From assembly GCF_002846335.1 (NCBI RefSeq), contig NZ_PJMQ01000001.1, forward strand, positions 4,030,001-4,094,000: a stretch of 64,000 bases of DNA, in the 5' to 3' direction. The notes below the pieces were generated by a model. It saw only the letters and a program-made list of their open reading frames with translations. It ran no database searches and had not been told where the DNA came from. Position numbers and translations under genes: made by a program. This stretch comes from Janthinobacterium sp. 61. Its GTDB lineage: Bacteria > Pseudomonadota > Gammaproteobacteria > Burkholderiales > Burkholderiaceae_D. This document shows positions 37,359 through 47,183 of this stretch, in pieces; the stretch's first letter is position 1; each line of letters opens with the position of its first letter.

Positions 37359-38948
37359 ATGGATAGTCAGCGCCGCATCTTTCTGCAGAGCGCTGCGCGC
37401 ATCACGGCACTGGCTGCCGCTGGCAGCGTGCTGTCACGTTCCGGTGCGAGCGCCGCCACGCGCCTCAATGGCACAGGCTATCCGTTTGCGCTCGGTGTCG
37501 CTTCCGGCTCGCCCTTGCCCGACGCCGTCGTGCTGTGGACGCGCATCTGCTACGACCCGCTGCACGCGGCCGCCACGCCCGCCATTGCCCTGACCGTACG
37601 CTGGGAAGTGGCCGAAGACGAGGCTTTTCGGCGCATCGCCGCCAAGGGCCAGGCCACGGCCATGCCCTCACTCGCGCACAGTGTGCACGTCGACGTGGCA
37701 GGCCTGGCGCCCGGGCGCTGGTACTGGTACCGCTTTATGTTTGGCGACGCCGTCAGCCCCATGGGCCGTACGCGCGCTGCACCCGCCGCCGATGACCTTC
37801 CCGCCTCGCTGAAGCTGGCCGTGGCCTCATGCCAGCACTGGGAATTCGGCGCGTATGCGGCGCACCGGCACATTGCCGCAGCCGCGCCCGACCTGGTGGC
37901 CTTCCTCGGCGACTACATCTATGAATGGGGGCCATACCAGCTGCAGCACCCGGGCCGCGCCTTGCGCACGCACGAAAGCTTTACCCTGGACGACTACCGC
38001 GCCCGCTACGCACAATACAAGAGCGACCGCGACTTGCAGGGCGCGCACCTGGCCGCGCCATGGATCGTCACCTGGGATGATCATGAAGTGGCCAACGATT
38101 ACGGCAACGACCGGGACGAATTGCTCACGCCCACCTTTTTGCAGCGCCGCGCGGCCGCCTACCAGGCGTTTTATGAACACATGCCGCTGCGCCTGCTGCC
38201 GCTGGGACGACGGGGCTTTGTCGACATGCGCATCTACCAGCGCTACGACTGGGGCCGGCTGGCGCGCTTCCACGTACTGGACGACCGGCAATACCGCGCC
38301 TATCACGCGTGCGCCAGGCCGGGCCGCGGCGGGTCCAATTCCGTCACCACGCGTAATTGCCCCGACTTGCTGAAACCGGAACGCACCATGCTGGGCGAGG
38401 AGCAGCAGCGCTGGCTGCAAGCAGGGCTCGATAATTCTCCCGCGCGCTGGAACATCCTGACCCAGCAAACCCTGATGGCGCAATCTAGCCAGGTGCCCAT
38501 CCTGCGGCCCGGCGACGAGCGCATCTGGACCGATGGCTGGGATGGCTATCCCATGGCGCGCCAGCACCTGCTCGACTCCCTGCGCAGCAGCAAGGCAAGC
38601 AACCCGCTGGTGCTGTCGGGCGACGTGCACACGTTTTATGCCACGGAACTGAGCCGCAACGCCATGCGCCCCACCGGCAGGGATAATCCCGTGCTGGCCA
38701 CGGAGTTTTGCGGGACATCCATCACGTCGAGTTCCCGCCCGCAGGCGCGCACGGACCAGTACGTGGCGATGAACCCGCACATCCGCTACGGACGCAGCGA
38801 CAAGCGCGGCTATATGTTGATGGAGATCACGCCAGAGAAAACCACGACCCTGTTCCAGGGCCTGGAGAATGTGCGCGACAGCGCTTCTACCATCGCGACA
38901 CTGGCCAGCTTTACCGTCCGGGACGGCAAGGCTGGCTTGCAAAGTTAA
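37359..38948 (+). CDS. phoD: PhoD-family alkaline phosphatase, Tat-exported
   Basis: 529 residues. Tat signal peptide SQRRIFLQSAARITALAAAG. The N-terminal PhoD domain starts near YPFALGVASGSPLPDAVVLW; catalytic/metal residues appear in VAFLGDYIYEWG, WDDHEVANDYGND and VLSGDVHTFYA. PhoD enzymes are calcium/iron phosphomono- and diesterases acting in the periplasm or outside. Length fits. It converges on fadD with only 3 bases between, with no obvious terminator between them. Confidence 0.93.
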   Translation: MDSQRRIFLQSAARITALAAAGSVLSRSGASAATRLNGTGYPFALGVASGSPLPDAVVLWTRICYDPLHAAATPAIALTVRWEVAEDEAFRRIAAKGQATAMPSLAHSVHVDVAGLAPGRWYWYRFMFGDAVSPMGRTRAAPAADDLPASLKLAVASCQHWEFGAYAAHRHIAAAAPDLVAFLGDYIYEWGPYQLQHPGRALRTHESFTLDDYRARYAQYKSDRDLQGAHLAAPWIVTWDDHEVANDYGNDRDELLTPTFLQRRAAAYQAFYEHMPLRLLPLGRRGFVDMRIYQRYDWGRLARFHVLDDRQYRAYHACARPGRGGSNSVTTRNCPDLLKPERTMLGEEQQRWLQAGLDNSPARWNILTQQTLMAQSSQVPILRPGDERIWTDGWDGYPMARQHLLDSLRSSKASNPLVLSGDVHTFYATELSRNAMRPTGRDNPVLATEFCGTSITSSSRPQARTDQYVAMNPHIRYGRSDKRGYMLMEITPEKTTTLFQGLENVRDSASTIATLASFTVRDGKAGLQS

Positions 38949-38951
38949 AGC

Positions 38952-40634
38952 CTAGGCAACCTTCTTTTCGTCGCGCAATTGACGGCGCAAGATCTTGCCG
39001 ACATTGGTCTTCGGCAATTCATCGCGGAACTCGATGTATTTCGGTTTCTTGTAAGCCGTCAATTCGTGCTTGCAATGCTCACGGATCTGTTCCACCGTCA
39101 GGTTCGGATCCTTGCGCACGACAAACACTTTCACGGCTTCGCCCGAGTTGGCGTCCGGCACGCCGATGCAGGCGCATTCGAGCACGCCCGGGCACGACGA
39201 AACAACGTCTTCCACTTCATTCGGATACACGTTGAAGCCGGACACGATGATCATGTCTTTCTTGCGGTCGACGATCTTCACGTAGCCGCGCTCGTCCATG
39301 ACACCCACGTCGCCCGTCTTGAAGTAGCCATCCGCCGTCATCGACTTGGCCGTTTCGTCCGGACGCTGCCAGTAGCCGGCCATCACTTGCGGGCCGCGCA
39401 CGGCGATCTCGCCAGGCTCGCCCAGCGGCACTTCCACGCCGTCATCGTTCAAAATGGCCACTTCCGTCGAGGGGAAAGGCAAGCCGATGGTACCCGTGAA
39501 TTCCGTGATATCGACGCGGTTGCCCGTCACCACGGGCGATGTTTCCGACATGCCATAGCCTTCGATCAGCGGGCAGCCCGTCAGTTTCAGCCAGCGTTCG
39601 GCCACATTGCGCTGCAAGGCCATGCCGCCGCCATTGCATACCTTGTAGCTGGAGAAATCAAGCTTGGCAAACTCGGCATTATTCAGCAGCGCGTTATACA
39701 AGGTATTCACGGCCGGGAAAACGACGATCTTGTGCTTGGCCAATTCCTTGACGAAACCGGGGATGTCGCGCGGGTTGGGAATCAGCACGCTCATGCCGCC
39801 CAGGCGCATGCCCATCAGGGCGCTGACCGTCAGCGAATAGATGTGATACAGGGGCAAGGCGCACATGAAGCCCATCGAGGTGGCACGCATTGCAGGCGTC
39901 ATCACGGGCGACATCCACGCCTCGTTTTGCAGCACGTTGGCGATCACGTTACGGTGCAACAACATCGCGCCTTTCGACACACCCGTCGTACCACCCGTGT
40001 ATTGCAGGAAGACGATATCGTCATGCCCCTGCTGCACGGGCTGCAAGGTCAGGCGAGCGCCTTCGGCCAGCATCTTGTTGAAACTGATGGCGCCCGGCAA
40101 GGAAAACGCGGGCACCATTTTCTTGATCTTGCGCACGACGAAGTTGACGATGGCGCCCTTCAAGCCACCGAGCAAGTCGCCCATGGTGGCGACGATCACA
40201 TGCTTGACCTGGGTATGCGGCAGCACCTGTTCCACCGTGGTGGCAAAGTTTTCCAGCACGATGATTGCTTCGCTGCCCGAATCGATCAACTGGTGCTGCA
40301 ATTCACGGGGCGTGTACAGCGGATTCACGTTGACCACCGTGTAACCGGCGCGCAAGATCGCCGCCATGGCGACCGGATACTGCAGCACGTTCGGCAGCAT
40401 GATCGCCACGCGCGCGCCCGTCTTCAGGCCCTTGCTTTGCAGCCAGGCGCCCATCTGCAGCGACAGCTTGTCGAGCTCGCGGTAGGTAAGGAATTTATCC
40501 ATGCACACGAAGGCGTTGCGGTCCGCATATTTCTGGAACGACTCTTCCAGCAAATGCGTGACGGAACGGTATTGCGTGCAATCAATCTCTGCGGGAACGC
40601 TGTCCGGGTACGACTTCAACCAAATCTTGTCCAT
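38952..40634 (-). CDS. fadD: Long-chain fatty acid-CoA ligase (second of tandem pair)
   Basis: 560 residues. Adenylate-forming enzyme converting fatty acids to acyl-CoA for beta-oxidation. AMP-binding P-loop QYTGGTTGVSKGAM, YGMSETSPVVTGN, the hinge and GYVKIVDRKKDMIIVSGFN, and the C-terminal lysine in LPKTNVGKILRR. It is very similar to the upstream gene (same length, MDKIWLKSYP start, long identical runs), so the pair is a tandem duplication. A terminator-like hairpin separates them. Confidence 0.95.
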   Translation of the reverse strand: MDKIWLKSYPDSVPAEIDCTQYRSVTHLLEESFQKYADRNAFVCMDKFLTYRELDKLSLQMGAWLQSKGLKTGARVAIMLPNVLQYPVAMAAILRAGYTVVNVNPLYTPRELQHQLIDSGSEAIIVLENFATTVEQVLPHTQVKHVIVATMGDLLGGLKGAIVNFVVRKIKKMVPAFSLPGAISFNKMLAEGARLTLQPVQQGHDDIVFLQYTGGTTGVSKGAMLLHRNVIANVLQNEAWMSPVMTPAMRATSMGFMCALPLYHIYSLTVSALMGMRLGGMSVLIPNPRDIPGFVKELAKHKIVVFPAVNTLYNALLNNAEFAKLDFSSYKVCNGGGMALQRNVAERWLKLTGCPLIEGYGMSETSPVVTGNRVDITEFTGTIGLPFPSTEVAILNDDGVEVPLGEPGEIAVRGPQVMAGYWQRPDETAKSMTADGYFKTGDVGVMDERGYVKIVDRKKDMIIVSGFNVYPNEVEDVVSSCPGVLECACIGVPDANSGEAVKVFVVRKDPNLTVEQIREHCKHELTAYKKPKYIEFRDELPKTNVGKILRRQLRDEKKVA

Positions 40635-40655
40635 CTCGCCTCATCTTTATCTGTA

Positions 40656-40682
40656 AAAGGGACGCGCCTCCAGGCGCATCCC
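40656..40682 (-). terminator. Terminator-like hairpin between the two fadD genes
   Basis: On the minus strand GGGATGCGCCT / AGGCGCGTCCC pair over 10-11 bp (one T-G pair), followed by TTTT. It lies 8 bp after the upstream fadD stop, so read-through to the second copy is probably partial, or the second copy has its own promoter. Confidence 0.6.
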
Positions 40683-40689
40683 ACACTGT

Positions 40690-42372
40690 TTATGCTGCTA
40701 TCTTCGTTTCGTCACGCAGGGCGCGACGCAAAATCTTGCCGACGTTGGTTTTCGGTAGTTCATCGCGGAACTCGATGTATTTCGGCCGCTTGTAGCCCGT
40801 GAATTGTTCCTTGCAATACGCGGCCAGCACTGCCTGAGTCAGGTTCGGGTCCTTGCGCACGACAAACACTTTCACTGCCTCGCCAGAATGCTCATCGGGC
40901 ACCCCCACGCAGGCGCACTCGAGCACGCCAGGATGGGCCGCGATGACGGCTTCGACTTCGTTCGGATACACATTGAAGCCGGAGACGAGAATCATGTCTT
41001 TCTTGCGGTCCACGATCTTCACGTAGCCGCGCTCATCCATGATGCCCACGTCGCCCGACTTGAAGTAACCGTCCGGTGTCATGACCTTGGCCGTCTCGTC
41101 GGGGCGATTCCAGTAGCCCGTCATCACTTGCGGGCCACGGATGGCGATCTCGCCCGTCTGTCCCAGAGGTACTTCCTTGCCGTCATCGTCGAGGATGGCG
41201 ATCTCGGTCGACGGAATCGGCAAGCCGATGGTGCCGGAGAATGCCGTGCTGTCGGCGCGGTTGCAGGTAGCGACAGGCGACGTTTCCGACAGGCCATAGC
41301 CTTCAATGATGGACACGCCCGTCGCCTGCAGCCACTTGTCGTTGACGGCTTGCTGCACCGCCATGCCGCCGCCATTGGCGATCTTCAAACCCGAGAAATC
41401 AAGCTTGGCAAAATCGGGGTGGTTGACAAGCGCGTTATACAGCGTATTGACCGCTGGAAGCAGGTTGAATTTGTACTTGCCCAGCTCCTTGATCAGGCCC
41501 GGGATATCGCGCGGATTCGGGATCAGGATATTCAGGGCGCCCACGCGCGTGCCCCACATCGCACATGCCGTCAGGGCAAAGATATGGTACAGCGGCAAGG
41601 CGCAGACGATGATCAGCTGCTCCTTGCTATTCTGGTCGAGCGCCGCGCCCGACCACGCTTCGCTCTGCAGCACGTTGGCAATCACATTGCGGTGGCTCAA
41701 GGTCGCGCCTTTCGACACGCCCGTCGTACCACCCGTGTATTGCAGGAAGGCAGCGTCATTGATGCTCAGCTCGACAGGCGTGAGTTTCATGCGGCTACCC
41801 AGCGCCAGCGCCTGCTTGAAACGCATGGCATTCGGCAAGGAATACGCGGGCACCATCTTCTTGACGTTGCGCACGACAAAATTGACGATCATGCCCTTCA
41901 AGCCACCCAGCATCTCGCCCATGCTGGCCACGATGATGTGCTTGACGGCTGTCTTGCCCAGCACTTGCTCGAGCGTATGGGCAAAGTTTTCCAGCACGAT
42001 GATCGCTTCGCTGCCCGAATCGTTGAGCTGATGCTCGAGTTCGCGCGGCGTGTACAGCGGATTGACGTTGACCACCGTGTAGCCGGCACGCAGCACGGCA
42101 GCAATGGCGACCGGATACTGGAGCACGTTCGGCATCATCAGGGCAACCCTGGCGCCCTTCTTCAAGCCACGGCTTTGCAGCCAGGCGCCCAGCTGGCGCG
42201 AATAGGTGTCGAGTTCGGCATAGGTGAGAAATTTGTCCATGCAGACATAGGCATTGCGATCCGCATATTTTTGAAACGCTTCTTCCAGCAAATGCACCAG
42301 CGAACGATATTGATCAGGATCGATGTCGGCGGGGACGCCGGGAGGGTACGACTTCAGCCAAATTTTGTCCAT
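40690..42372 (-). CDS. fadD: Long-chain fatty acid-CoA ligase (first of tandem pair)
   Basis: 560 residues, the same architecture as its neighbour: LQYTGGTTGVSKGATLSHRN, YGLSETSPVATCN, VKIVDRKKDMILVSGFNVYP and LPKTNVGKILRRALRDE. Differences cluster in the central acyl-binding part (about 180-300), which hints at different chain-length preference. Its 276-bp upstream region holds a TGCTGC/GCAGCA palindrome discussed separately. Confidence 0.95.
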   Translation of the reverse strand: MDKIWLKSYPPGVPADIDPDQYRSLVHLLEEAFQKYADRNAYVCMDKFLTYAELDTYSRQLGAWLQSRGLKKGARVALMMPNVLQYPVAIAAVLRAGYTVVNVNPLYTPRELEHQLNDSGSEAIIVLENFAHTLEQVLGKTAVKHIIVASMGEMLGGLKGMIVNFVVRNVKKMVPAYSLPNAMRFKQALALGSRMKLTPVELSINDAAFLQYTGGTTGVSKGATLSHRNVIANVLQSEAWSGAALDQNSKEQLIIVCALPLYHIFALTACAMWGTRVGALNILIPNPRDIPGLIKELGKYKFNLLPAVNTLYNALVNHPDFAKLDFSGLKIANGGGMAVQQAVNDKWLQATGVSIIEGYGLSETSPVATCNRADSTAFSGTIGLPIPSTEIAILDDDGKEVPLGQTGEIAIRGPQVMTGYWNRPDETAKVMTPDGYFKSGDVGIMDERGYVKIVDRKKDMILVSGFNVYPNEVEAVIAAHPGVLECACVGVPDEHSGEAVKVFVVRKDPNLTQAVLAAYCKEQFTGYKRPKYIEFRDELPKTNVGKILRRALRDETKIAA

Positions 42373-42576
42373 CCTGTGCCTCTTGTCTCGAATAATCGTG
42401 GGGGAGCCGGCGCATCTTGCCGGCGCGGATCATTGCTGCGGATTCTGTTGTCCTGCAGTCAGTTTGAGCATTCTGACGAGCAATTGCTCTATGCTACTAA
42501 TGCGATGCTATCGGTCGCCGCGCTTCCATGCAAGCGCTTTCAACAGTATTCGAGCGGCAACTCTAGGGGTATTTTA

Positions 42577-42591
42577 TGCTGCAATGCAGCA
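42577..42591. promoter_or_regulatory. Palindrome TGCTGC-AAT-GCAGCA upstream of fadD
   Basis: Perfect 6-bp arms. It contains CTGC-N3-GCAG, the pattern described for PhaR (polyhydroxybutyrate regulator) in Paracoccus. It lies about 205 bp upstream of the first fadD and 58 bp past the end of the lipoprotein peptidase gene. Assignment to PhaR is tentative. Confidence 0.35.
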
Positions 42592-42648
42592 CGGCAAATA
42601 CACTGTTGCAGGATCGTTTGCCCTGACGTGCGAGACAATCTTTACGGG

Positions 42649-43704
42649 TCACGGGCTGGACAATTGTTCCAGCGCATGCCTGCGCTCAGGCTTCTTGACT
42701 TGAGCCATTGTGTGCACTGCAGCATAAAAAGCACGAAAGTTCTTTTTTTCTTCCAGCAATTTTTTGAAGGCAGGCAGAAATTCATTGTAGGTGGACACGG
42801 AAGCCAGGTGCGCATTGCTCAATGGCTGCTCGAACCAGCGATCGTAACCGGCAAACCCACCCCAGTGTTGCTTGAGCACCTGATATGCTTCTTGCAATGC
42901 CGCAAACACCTGCGCCTTGCGCACACGCTTGTCCGCAGCGCTGGCGTCGCTCGCATACACGGCTTCCAGTTCACTCCGGTAACGCAGCAGCAAGGCCAGG
43001 AAATCCTGGCGCCGCGCCGCATACTGGGCGTATGACGCCCGCATCGCGTCATTGCCCTCGCGCGCCAGCCAGCGCTGCACGCCCGCCTCTTCCACGGCAC
43101 TGGCAAACGACTCGTTGAAGGCGGAATCGCCGGGCACGTACACGACCTGGTGCGCCAGTTCATGGAAAATCAGGCGCGCCAGTTCCGCATCGTTGTAATT
43201 GATAAAGGTCGACAACAGGGGATCGTCGAACCAGCCCAGGGTGGAATACGCGGGCACGCCGCCAACCTGCACGTCGTAATGCTGGGCCCGCAGTTCGTCG
43301 GCATACGCGAACGCCTCCTCCTTGCTGTAATAGCCACGGTAATTCACGCAGCCGGCGATGGGGAAACACCATTGCAGCGGCTGCAGCGACAATTCCGGCG
43401 TGGCCACCACGTTCCACAGCACGAAGGGGCGCCGCAGAGAAGCGTAGTTCTTGTAACTGCCATTGTCTGGCAAGTCCAGCTCGCTGACGGCAAAGCGGCG
43501 GATCTGCTGCGCCCTGGCCAGGCGCACTTTCAGGCGCGGCTCGGTGGCCGGGTCGTCCAGCCAGTCACCGATGGGGCGCGCGCCGGACCACAGGGCATAT
43601 TGCCCCTGCGCCGCTTGCGTGTAGTAGCGCAACTGCGTGCAGCCGCCCAGCAGCAGGCACACCGTGCCGGCAAGCAAGCGGGCCGGCCAGCGCAGCAGGG
43701 CCAT
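42649..43704 (-). CDS. Lipoprotein putative aminopeptidase (Aminopep, PF10023-type)
   Basis: 351 residues. Lipoprotein signal ending LLLGGC (Cys22). Zinc-metallopeptidase motif HELAHQVVYVPGDSAFNESF (HExxH with downstream Glu) in the second half, and YAYADEL/VGGVPAYSTLGWFDDPLLST, typical of the DUF-derived aminopeptidase family PF10023. Substrate unknown. The ATG lies 2 bases beyond the stop of the molybdopterin oxidoreductase, so the two are probably coupled, though no functional link is known. Confidence 0.85.
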   Translation of the reverse strand: MALLRWPARLLAGTVCLLLGGCTQLRYYTQAAQGQYALWSGARPIGDWLDDPATEPRLKVRLARAQQIRRFAVSELDLPDNGSYKNYASLRRPFVLWNVVATPELSLQPLQWCFPIAGCVNYRGYYSKEEAFAYADELRAQHYDVQVGGVPAYSTLGWFDDPLLSTFINYNDAELARLIFHELAHQVVYVPGDSAFNESFASAVEEAGVQRWLAREGNDAMRASYAQYAARRQDFLALLLRYRSELEAVYASDASAADKRVRKAQVFAALQEAYQVLKQHWGGFAGYDRWFEQPLSNAHLASVSTYNEFLPAFKKLLEEKKNFRAFYAAVHTMAQVKKPERRHALEQLSSP

Positions 43705-43706
43705 GG

Positions 43707-45782
43707 TCAGCCAGCCTTTTCCACTTCGACCAGCGTATCGTAAAAGGTCGGCGCGCGGCCCATGTCCGTCAGGCGCTGGCTCGTCACTTCATTGGCGTTC
43801 TTGCCGTCGCTGGCGAGTTTCTTCCACCACACGGACAAGCCCACCACCAGGCCTTTTCTCGCCTTGTCGGTGATCCTGGCCTTGGCAACAAAACTGCCGC
43901 GGTCGTTGAAGATGCGCACCATGTCGCCGGCCACGATGCCGCGCGCGGCGCAATCGTCAGGGTGGATATCGAGGTGCGGCTCGCCCTCGGCCGCGCGCAG
44001 GCTTTTCACGTTGACGAAGGTGGAATTGAGGAAATTGCGCGCCGGCGGCGAAATCATGGCCAGTGGATAACGGGCCGCCAGTGCGGGATTGCTGGCCAGC
44101 GACTCGTGCGGTGCAATATAGGTCGGCAAAGGATCGAGTCCCGCCTGCGCCATGGCGCTGGAATAAAACTCGCACTTGCCCGATGGCGTGGGAAAGCCGC
44201 CCGTGGCGAACGGCGCCTCGGCCATGGCCAGCTTTTGCCAGCCCGTGCGTTTCAGCGATTCCCAGTCGAAATGTACGGCGCGCGCATCCGTCGCATCGAA
44301 CGCCTTGGCCGCCAGCGCATCGTCGCTTTCCTGGAAGCACGGGTCGTCAAAGCCCATGTGCTGCGCCAGCAGGCGGAAGATTTCCGTATTCGCCTTCGCT
44401 TCGCCCAGCGGCGCCACGGCCGCATTGTTTGCCATCATGTACAGGTGGCCATAGGTAGAGTGCGCATCGACATGTTCCAGCTGCGTGGTGGCAGGCAGCA
44501 CGATGTCGGCGTAATCGACGGTATCGGTCTGGAAGTGCTCGAGCACGACCGTAAACAAATCTTCGCGGGCAAAACCCTGCGCCACTTTCGAGGAATCGGG
44601 CGCCACCGCCAGGGGATTCGAGTTGTAGACGATCACGGCCTCCACTTGCGGGCCGAACTCGGGCGAGCTGGTTTTCAGCAGATCGTCGCCGATGGTGCTC
44701 ATGTTGATCGTGCGCGGCGTGCCTTTGAGCAAATCAGGGCGCTGCAAGGCCTTGCGGTTGACGGGAAAGGAACCCGAGCTCGACAGCTGCATGCCGCCGG
44801 CCGGATAGCGCCAGGCGCCCGTCAGGGCCGGCAGGCAGGCGATGTTGCGCACGGCCATGCCTCCACCATGCACGCGTTGCACGCCGTAGTTGGTGCGGAT
44901 GGCGGCGCCCTCGCCAGAACGGCACGCCTGACCGTACAGGCGTGCCAGTTCCACTACTTCCGTGGTGGTGATGCCGCACACCTCGGCTGCGCGCTCGGGC
45001 GGCCATTCCAGGGCGCGCTGTTTCAGGGCATCGTAGCCTACTGTGTAGCGTTCGATGTAATCATGATCGAGCCAGTCTTCAGCGATCAAGACATGCATCA
45101 AGCCCAGCGCCAGGGCCGCATCGGTGCCTGGCAGCAAGGCGATATGCTGGTGGCACTTTTCGGCCGTCAGCGAGCGGTAGGGATCGATGGCGATCAGGGT
45201 CGCGCCATTGCGCTTGGCCTCTTGCGCCCGCATCCAGAAGTGCAAGTTCGAGGCGATCGGGTTGCCGCCCCAGATGATGATCAATTTCGCGTTCTGGAAT
45301 TGCTCCAGGTCCGTGCCGATGCTGGCGCCCACCGTGTAGCGGTAGCCCGTGGCGCCGGCCGAGGCGCAAATGGTACGGTCCAGCAAAGAAGCACCGAGCT
45401 GGTTGAAAAAGCGCGAAGACATCGATTCGCCCTGCACCAGGCCCATGGTGCCGCAGTAGCTGTACGGCAAGATCGCCTGTGGATCGCGCGCGGCGATCGG
45501 TTTCAAGCGGGCCGCGATGGTCTGCAGTGCTTCTTCCCAGCTGATGCGCTCGAACTTGCCTTCCCCCTTCTTGCCCACGCGGCGCAGCGGATGCAGCAGC
45601 CGGTCCGCATGGTAGGTGCGCTCCGTGAAGCGCGACACCTTCGTGCACAGCACGCCAGCCGTGGTCGGGTGGTCAGGATCGCCCTTGACAGCGGTGGCCA
45701 CGCCATCGGTCACGGTGACCAGCAAGGCGCAGGTATCAGGGCAGTCGAGCGGGCAGGCGGCGCGCACTTGGGTGGTGGTCAT
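43707..45782 (-). CDS. Molybdopterin-dependent oxidoreductase (formate dehydrogenase/BisC-like)
   Basis: 691 residues from ATG 45782. The N-terminal CPLDCPDTCALLV plus a later CTKVSRF supply the [4Fe-4S] ligands. Molybdopterin domain: KGDPDHPTTAGVLC, LPYSYCGTMGLVQGESMSSR, IIWGGNPIASN and a C-terminal molydop-binding domain (HPDDCAARGIVAGDMVRIFN). No Tat or Sec signal, so cytoplasmic. Partner subunits are absent; the neighbour is a lipoprotein peptidase. Substrate unknown. Divergent from the M20 gene across 206 bp. Confidence 0.88.
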   Translation of the reverse strand: MTTTQVRAACPLDCPDTCALLVTVTDGVATAVKGDPDHPTTAGVLCTKVSRFTERTYHADRLLHPLRRVGKKGEGKFERISWEEALQTIAARLKPIAARDPQAILPYSYCGTMGLVQGESMSSRFFNQLGASLLDRTICASAGATGYRYTVGASIGTDLEQFQNAKLIIIWGGNPIASNLHFWMRAQEAKRNGATLIAIDPYRSLTAEKCHQHIALLPGTDAALALGLMHVLIAEDWLDHDYIERYTVGYDALKQRALEWPPERAAEVCGITTTEVVELARLYGQACRSGEGAAIRTNYGVQRVHGGGMAVRNIACLPALTGAWRYPAGGMQLSSSGSFPVNRKALQRPDLLKGTPRTINMSTIGDDLLKTSSPEFGPQVEAVIVYNSNPLAVAPDSSKVAQGFAREDLFTVVLEHFQTDTVDYADIVLPATTQLEHVDAHSTYGHLYMMANNAAVAPLGEAKANTEIFRLLAQHMGFDDPCFQESDDALAAKAFDATDARAVHFDWESLKRTGWQKLAMAEAPFATGGFPTPSGKCEFYSSAMAQAGLDPLPTYIAPHESLASNPALAARYPLAMISPPARNFLNSTFVNVKSLRAAEGEPHLDIHPDDCAARGIVAGDMVRIFNDRGSFVAKARITDKARKGLVVGLSVWWKKLASDGKNANEVTSQRLTDMGRAPTFYDTLVEVEKAG

Positions 45783-45988
45783 GGTGCAATCCAAAAACGT
45801 TGGGGGAAGGCGATACTGTAAACCATTCCGCGCGCTTGCTGTTGGCGCCATGGCAAGCTGGTCCGTGCGCTGGATTTACCCGGCAAACAAGGGCTACAAT
45901 GCATTATTAGCCGCGCCTGTTTTTGATCAAACAGCCGCGGTCCGGCGCGCCATACATTGCTGCGTGCCAGCATCCACAGGAGAGTTCC

Positions 45989-47182
45989 ATGAAACTAGTT
46001 GATCCCATCTTGGCGTTTCAATCTGAGCTGCAAGGTATCCGCCGCGACCTGCACGCGCATCCCGAGCTGTGCTACGAAGAACAGCGCACCTCGGACGTGG
46101 TCGCCGCCAAACTGACGGAATGGGGCATTCCCGTGGTACGCGGGCTAGGCCGCACTGGCGTGGTCGGCATCATCCAGAATGGCACCTCGACACGCGCCAT
46201 CGGCTTGCGCGCCGATATGGATGCCTTGCCCATGCAGGAAATGAATACCTTCGAGCATGCTTCACGCCACCCGGGCAAGATGCACGCCTGCGGTCATGAC
46301 GGCCACACGGCCATGCTGCTGGGTGCCGCCCATTACCTGGCGCAGCACCGCCATTTCGACGGCACGGTCTACCTGGTCTTCCAGCCGGCAGAAGAAGGCG
46401 GCGCCGGCGCGCGCGAAATGATCGAAGACGGTTTGTTTACCCGTTTTCCCATGGATGCCATCTACGGCATGCACAACTGGCCAGGCGCTGAAACAGGCAC
46501 CCTGAGCGTGGTGGAAGGCCCGATGATGGCGTCGAGCAATGAATTCCACGTCACCGTCAAGGGCAAGGGCGCGCATGCGGCCCAGCCCCACAAGGGCATC
46601 GATCCCGTGATGGTAGCCGTGCAGATCGCGCAAAGCTGGCAAACCGTCATTACGCGCAACAAGAGCCCGCTCGACACGGCCGTGCTGTCGATCACGCAAA
46701 TCCATGCGGGCAGCGCCACCAATGTCATTCCCGATGACGCTAGCCTGGTCGGCACCGTGCGCACCTTCACCACGCCCGTGCTGGACCTGATCGAGGAGCG
46801 CATGCGCGAGATTGCCGTGCACACGGCCGCCGCTTTTGGCGCGGAAGTCGAGTTCCATTTCAAGCGCAACTATCCGCCGCTGGTCAACCACGCGAAGGAA
46901 ACGGCGTTTGCCGTCGAAGTAATGAAAAGCGTGGTGGGCCCGGACAAGGTCAACGCGAACGTCGAACCGACCATGGGTGCGGAAGATTTCGCCTTTTTTC
47001 TGCAAGAAAAAGCCGGCTGCTACATCTTCATCGGCAATGGTGATGGCGAGCACCGCGATGGTGGCCACGGCCTTGGCCCCTGCGTCTTGCACAACGGTAG
47101 CTATGACTTCAACGACCATCTGCTGCCCATCGGCGCCAGTTTCTGGGTCAAGCTGGCTGAAGCGAGCCTGCCCGTCGCTTGA
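45989..47182 (+). CDS. M20-family amidohydrolase (hippurate hydrolase-like)
   Basis: 397 residues from ATG 45989, chosen because AGGAGAG precedes it; upstream in-frame codons lack family character. Metal and catalytic residues: LHAHPELCYEE, MHACGHDGHTAMLLGAA (CGHDGH), FQPAEEGGAGAREMIEDG (Glu pair), MHNWPGAETG and PTMGAEDFAFFL. The dimerisation domain is in the middle. Cleaves N-acyl amino acids such as hippurate. Convergent with the beta-hydroxyacid dehydrogenase. Confidence 0.93.
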   Translation: MKLVDPILAFQSELQGIRRDLHAHPELCYEEQRTSDVVAAKLTEWGIPVVRGLGRTGVVGIIQNGTSTRAIGLRADMDALPMQEMNTFEHASRHPGKMHACGHDGHTAMLLGAAHYLAQHRHFDGTVYLVFQPAEEGGAGAREMIEDGLFTRFPMDAIYGMHNWPGAETGTLSVVEGPMMASSNEFHVTVKGKGAHAAQPHKGIDPVMVAVQIAQSWQTVITRNKSPLDTAVLSITQIHAGSATNVIPDDASLVGTVRTFTTPVLDLIEERMREIAVHTAAAFGAEVEFHFKRNYPPLVNHAKETAFAVEVMKSVVGPDKVNANVEPTMGAEDFAFFLQEKAGCYIFIGNGDGEHRDGGHGLGPCVLHNGSYDFNDHLLPIGASFWVKLAEASLPVA

Positions 47183-47183
47183 A

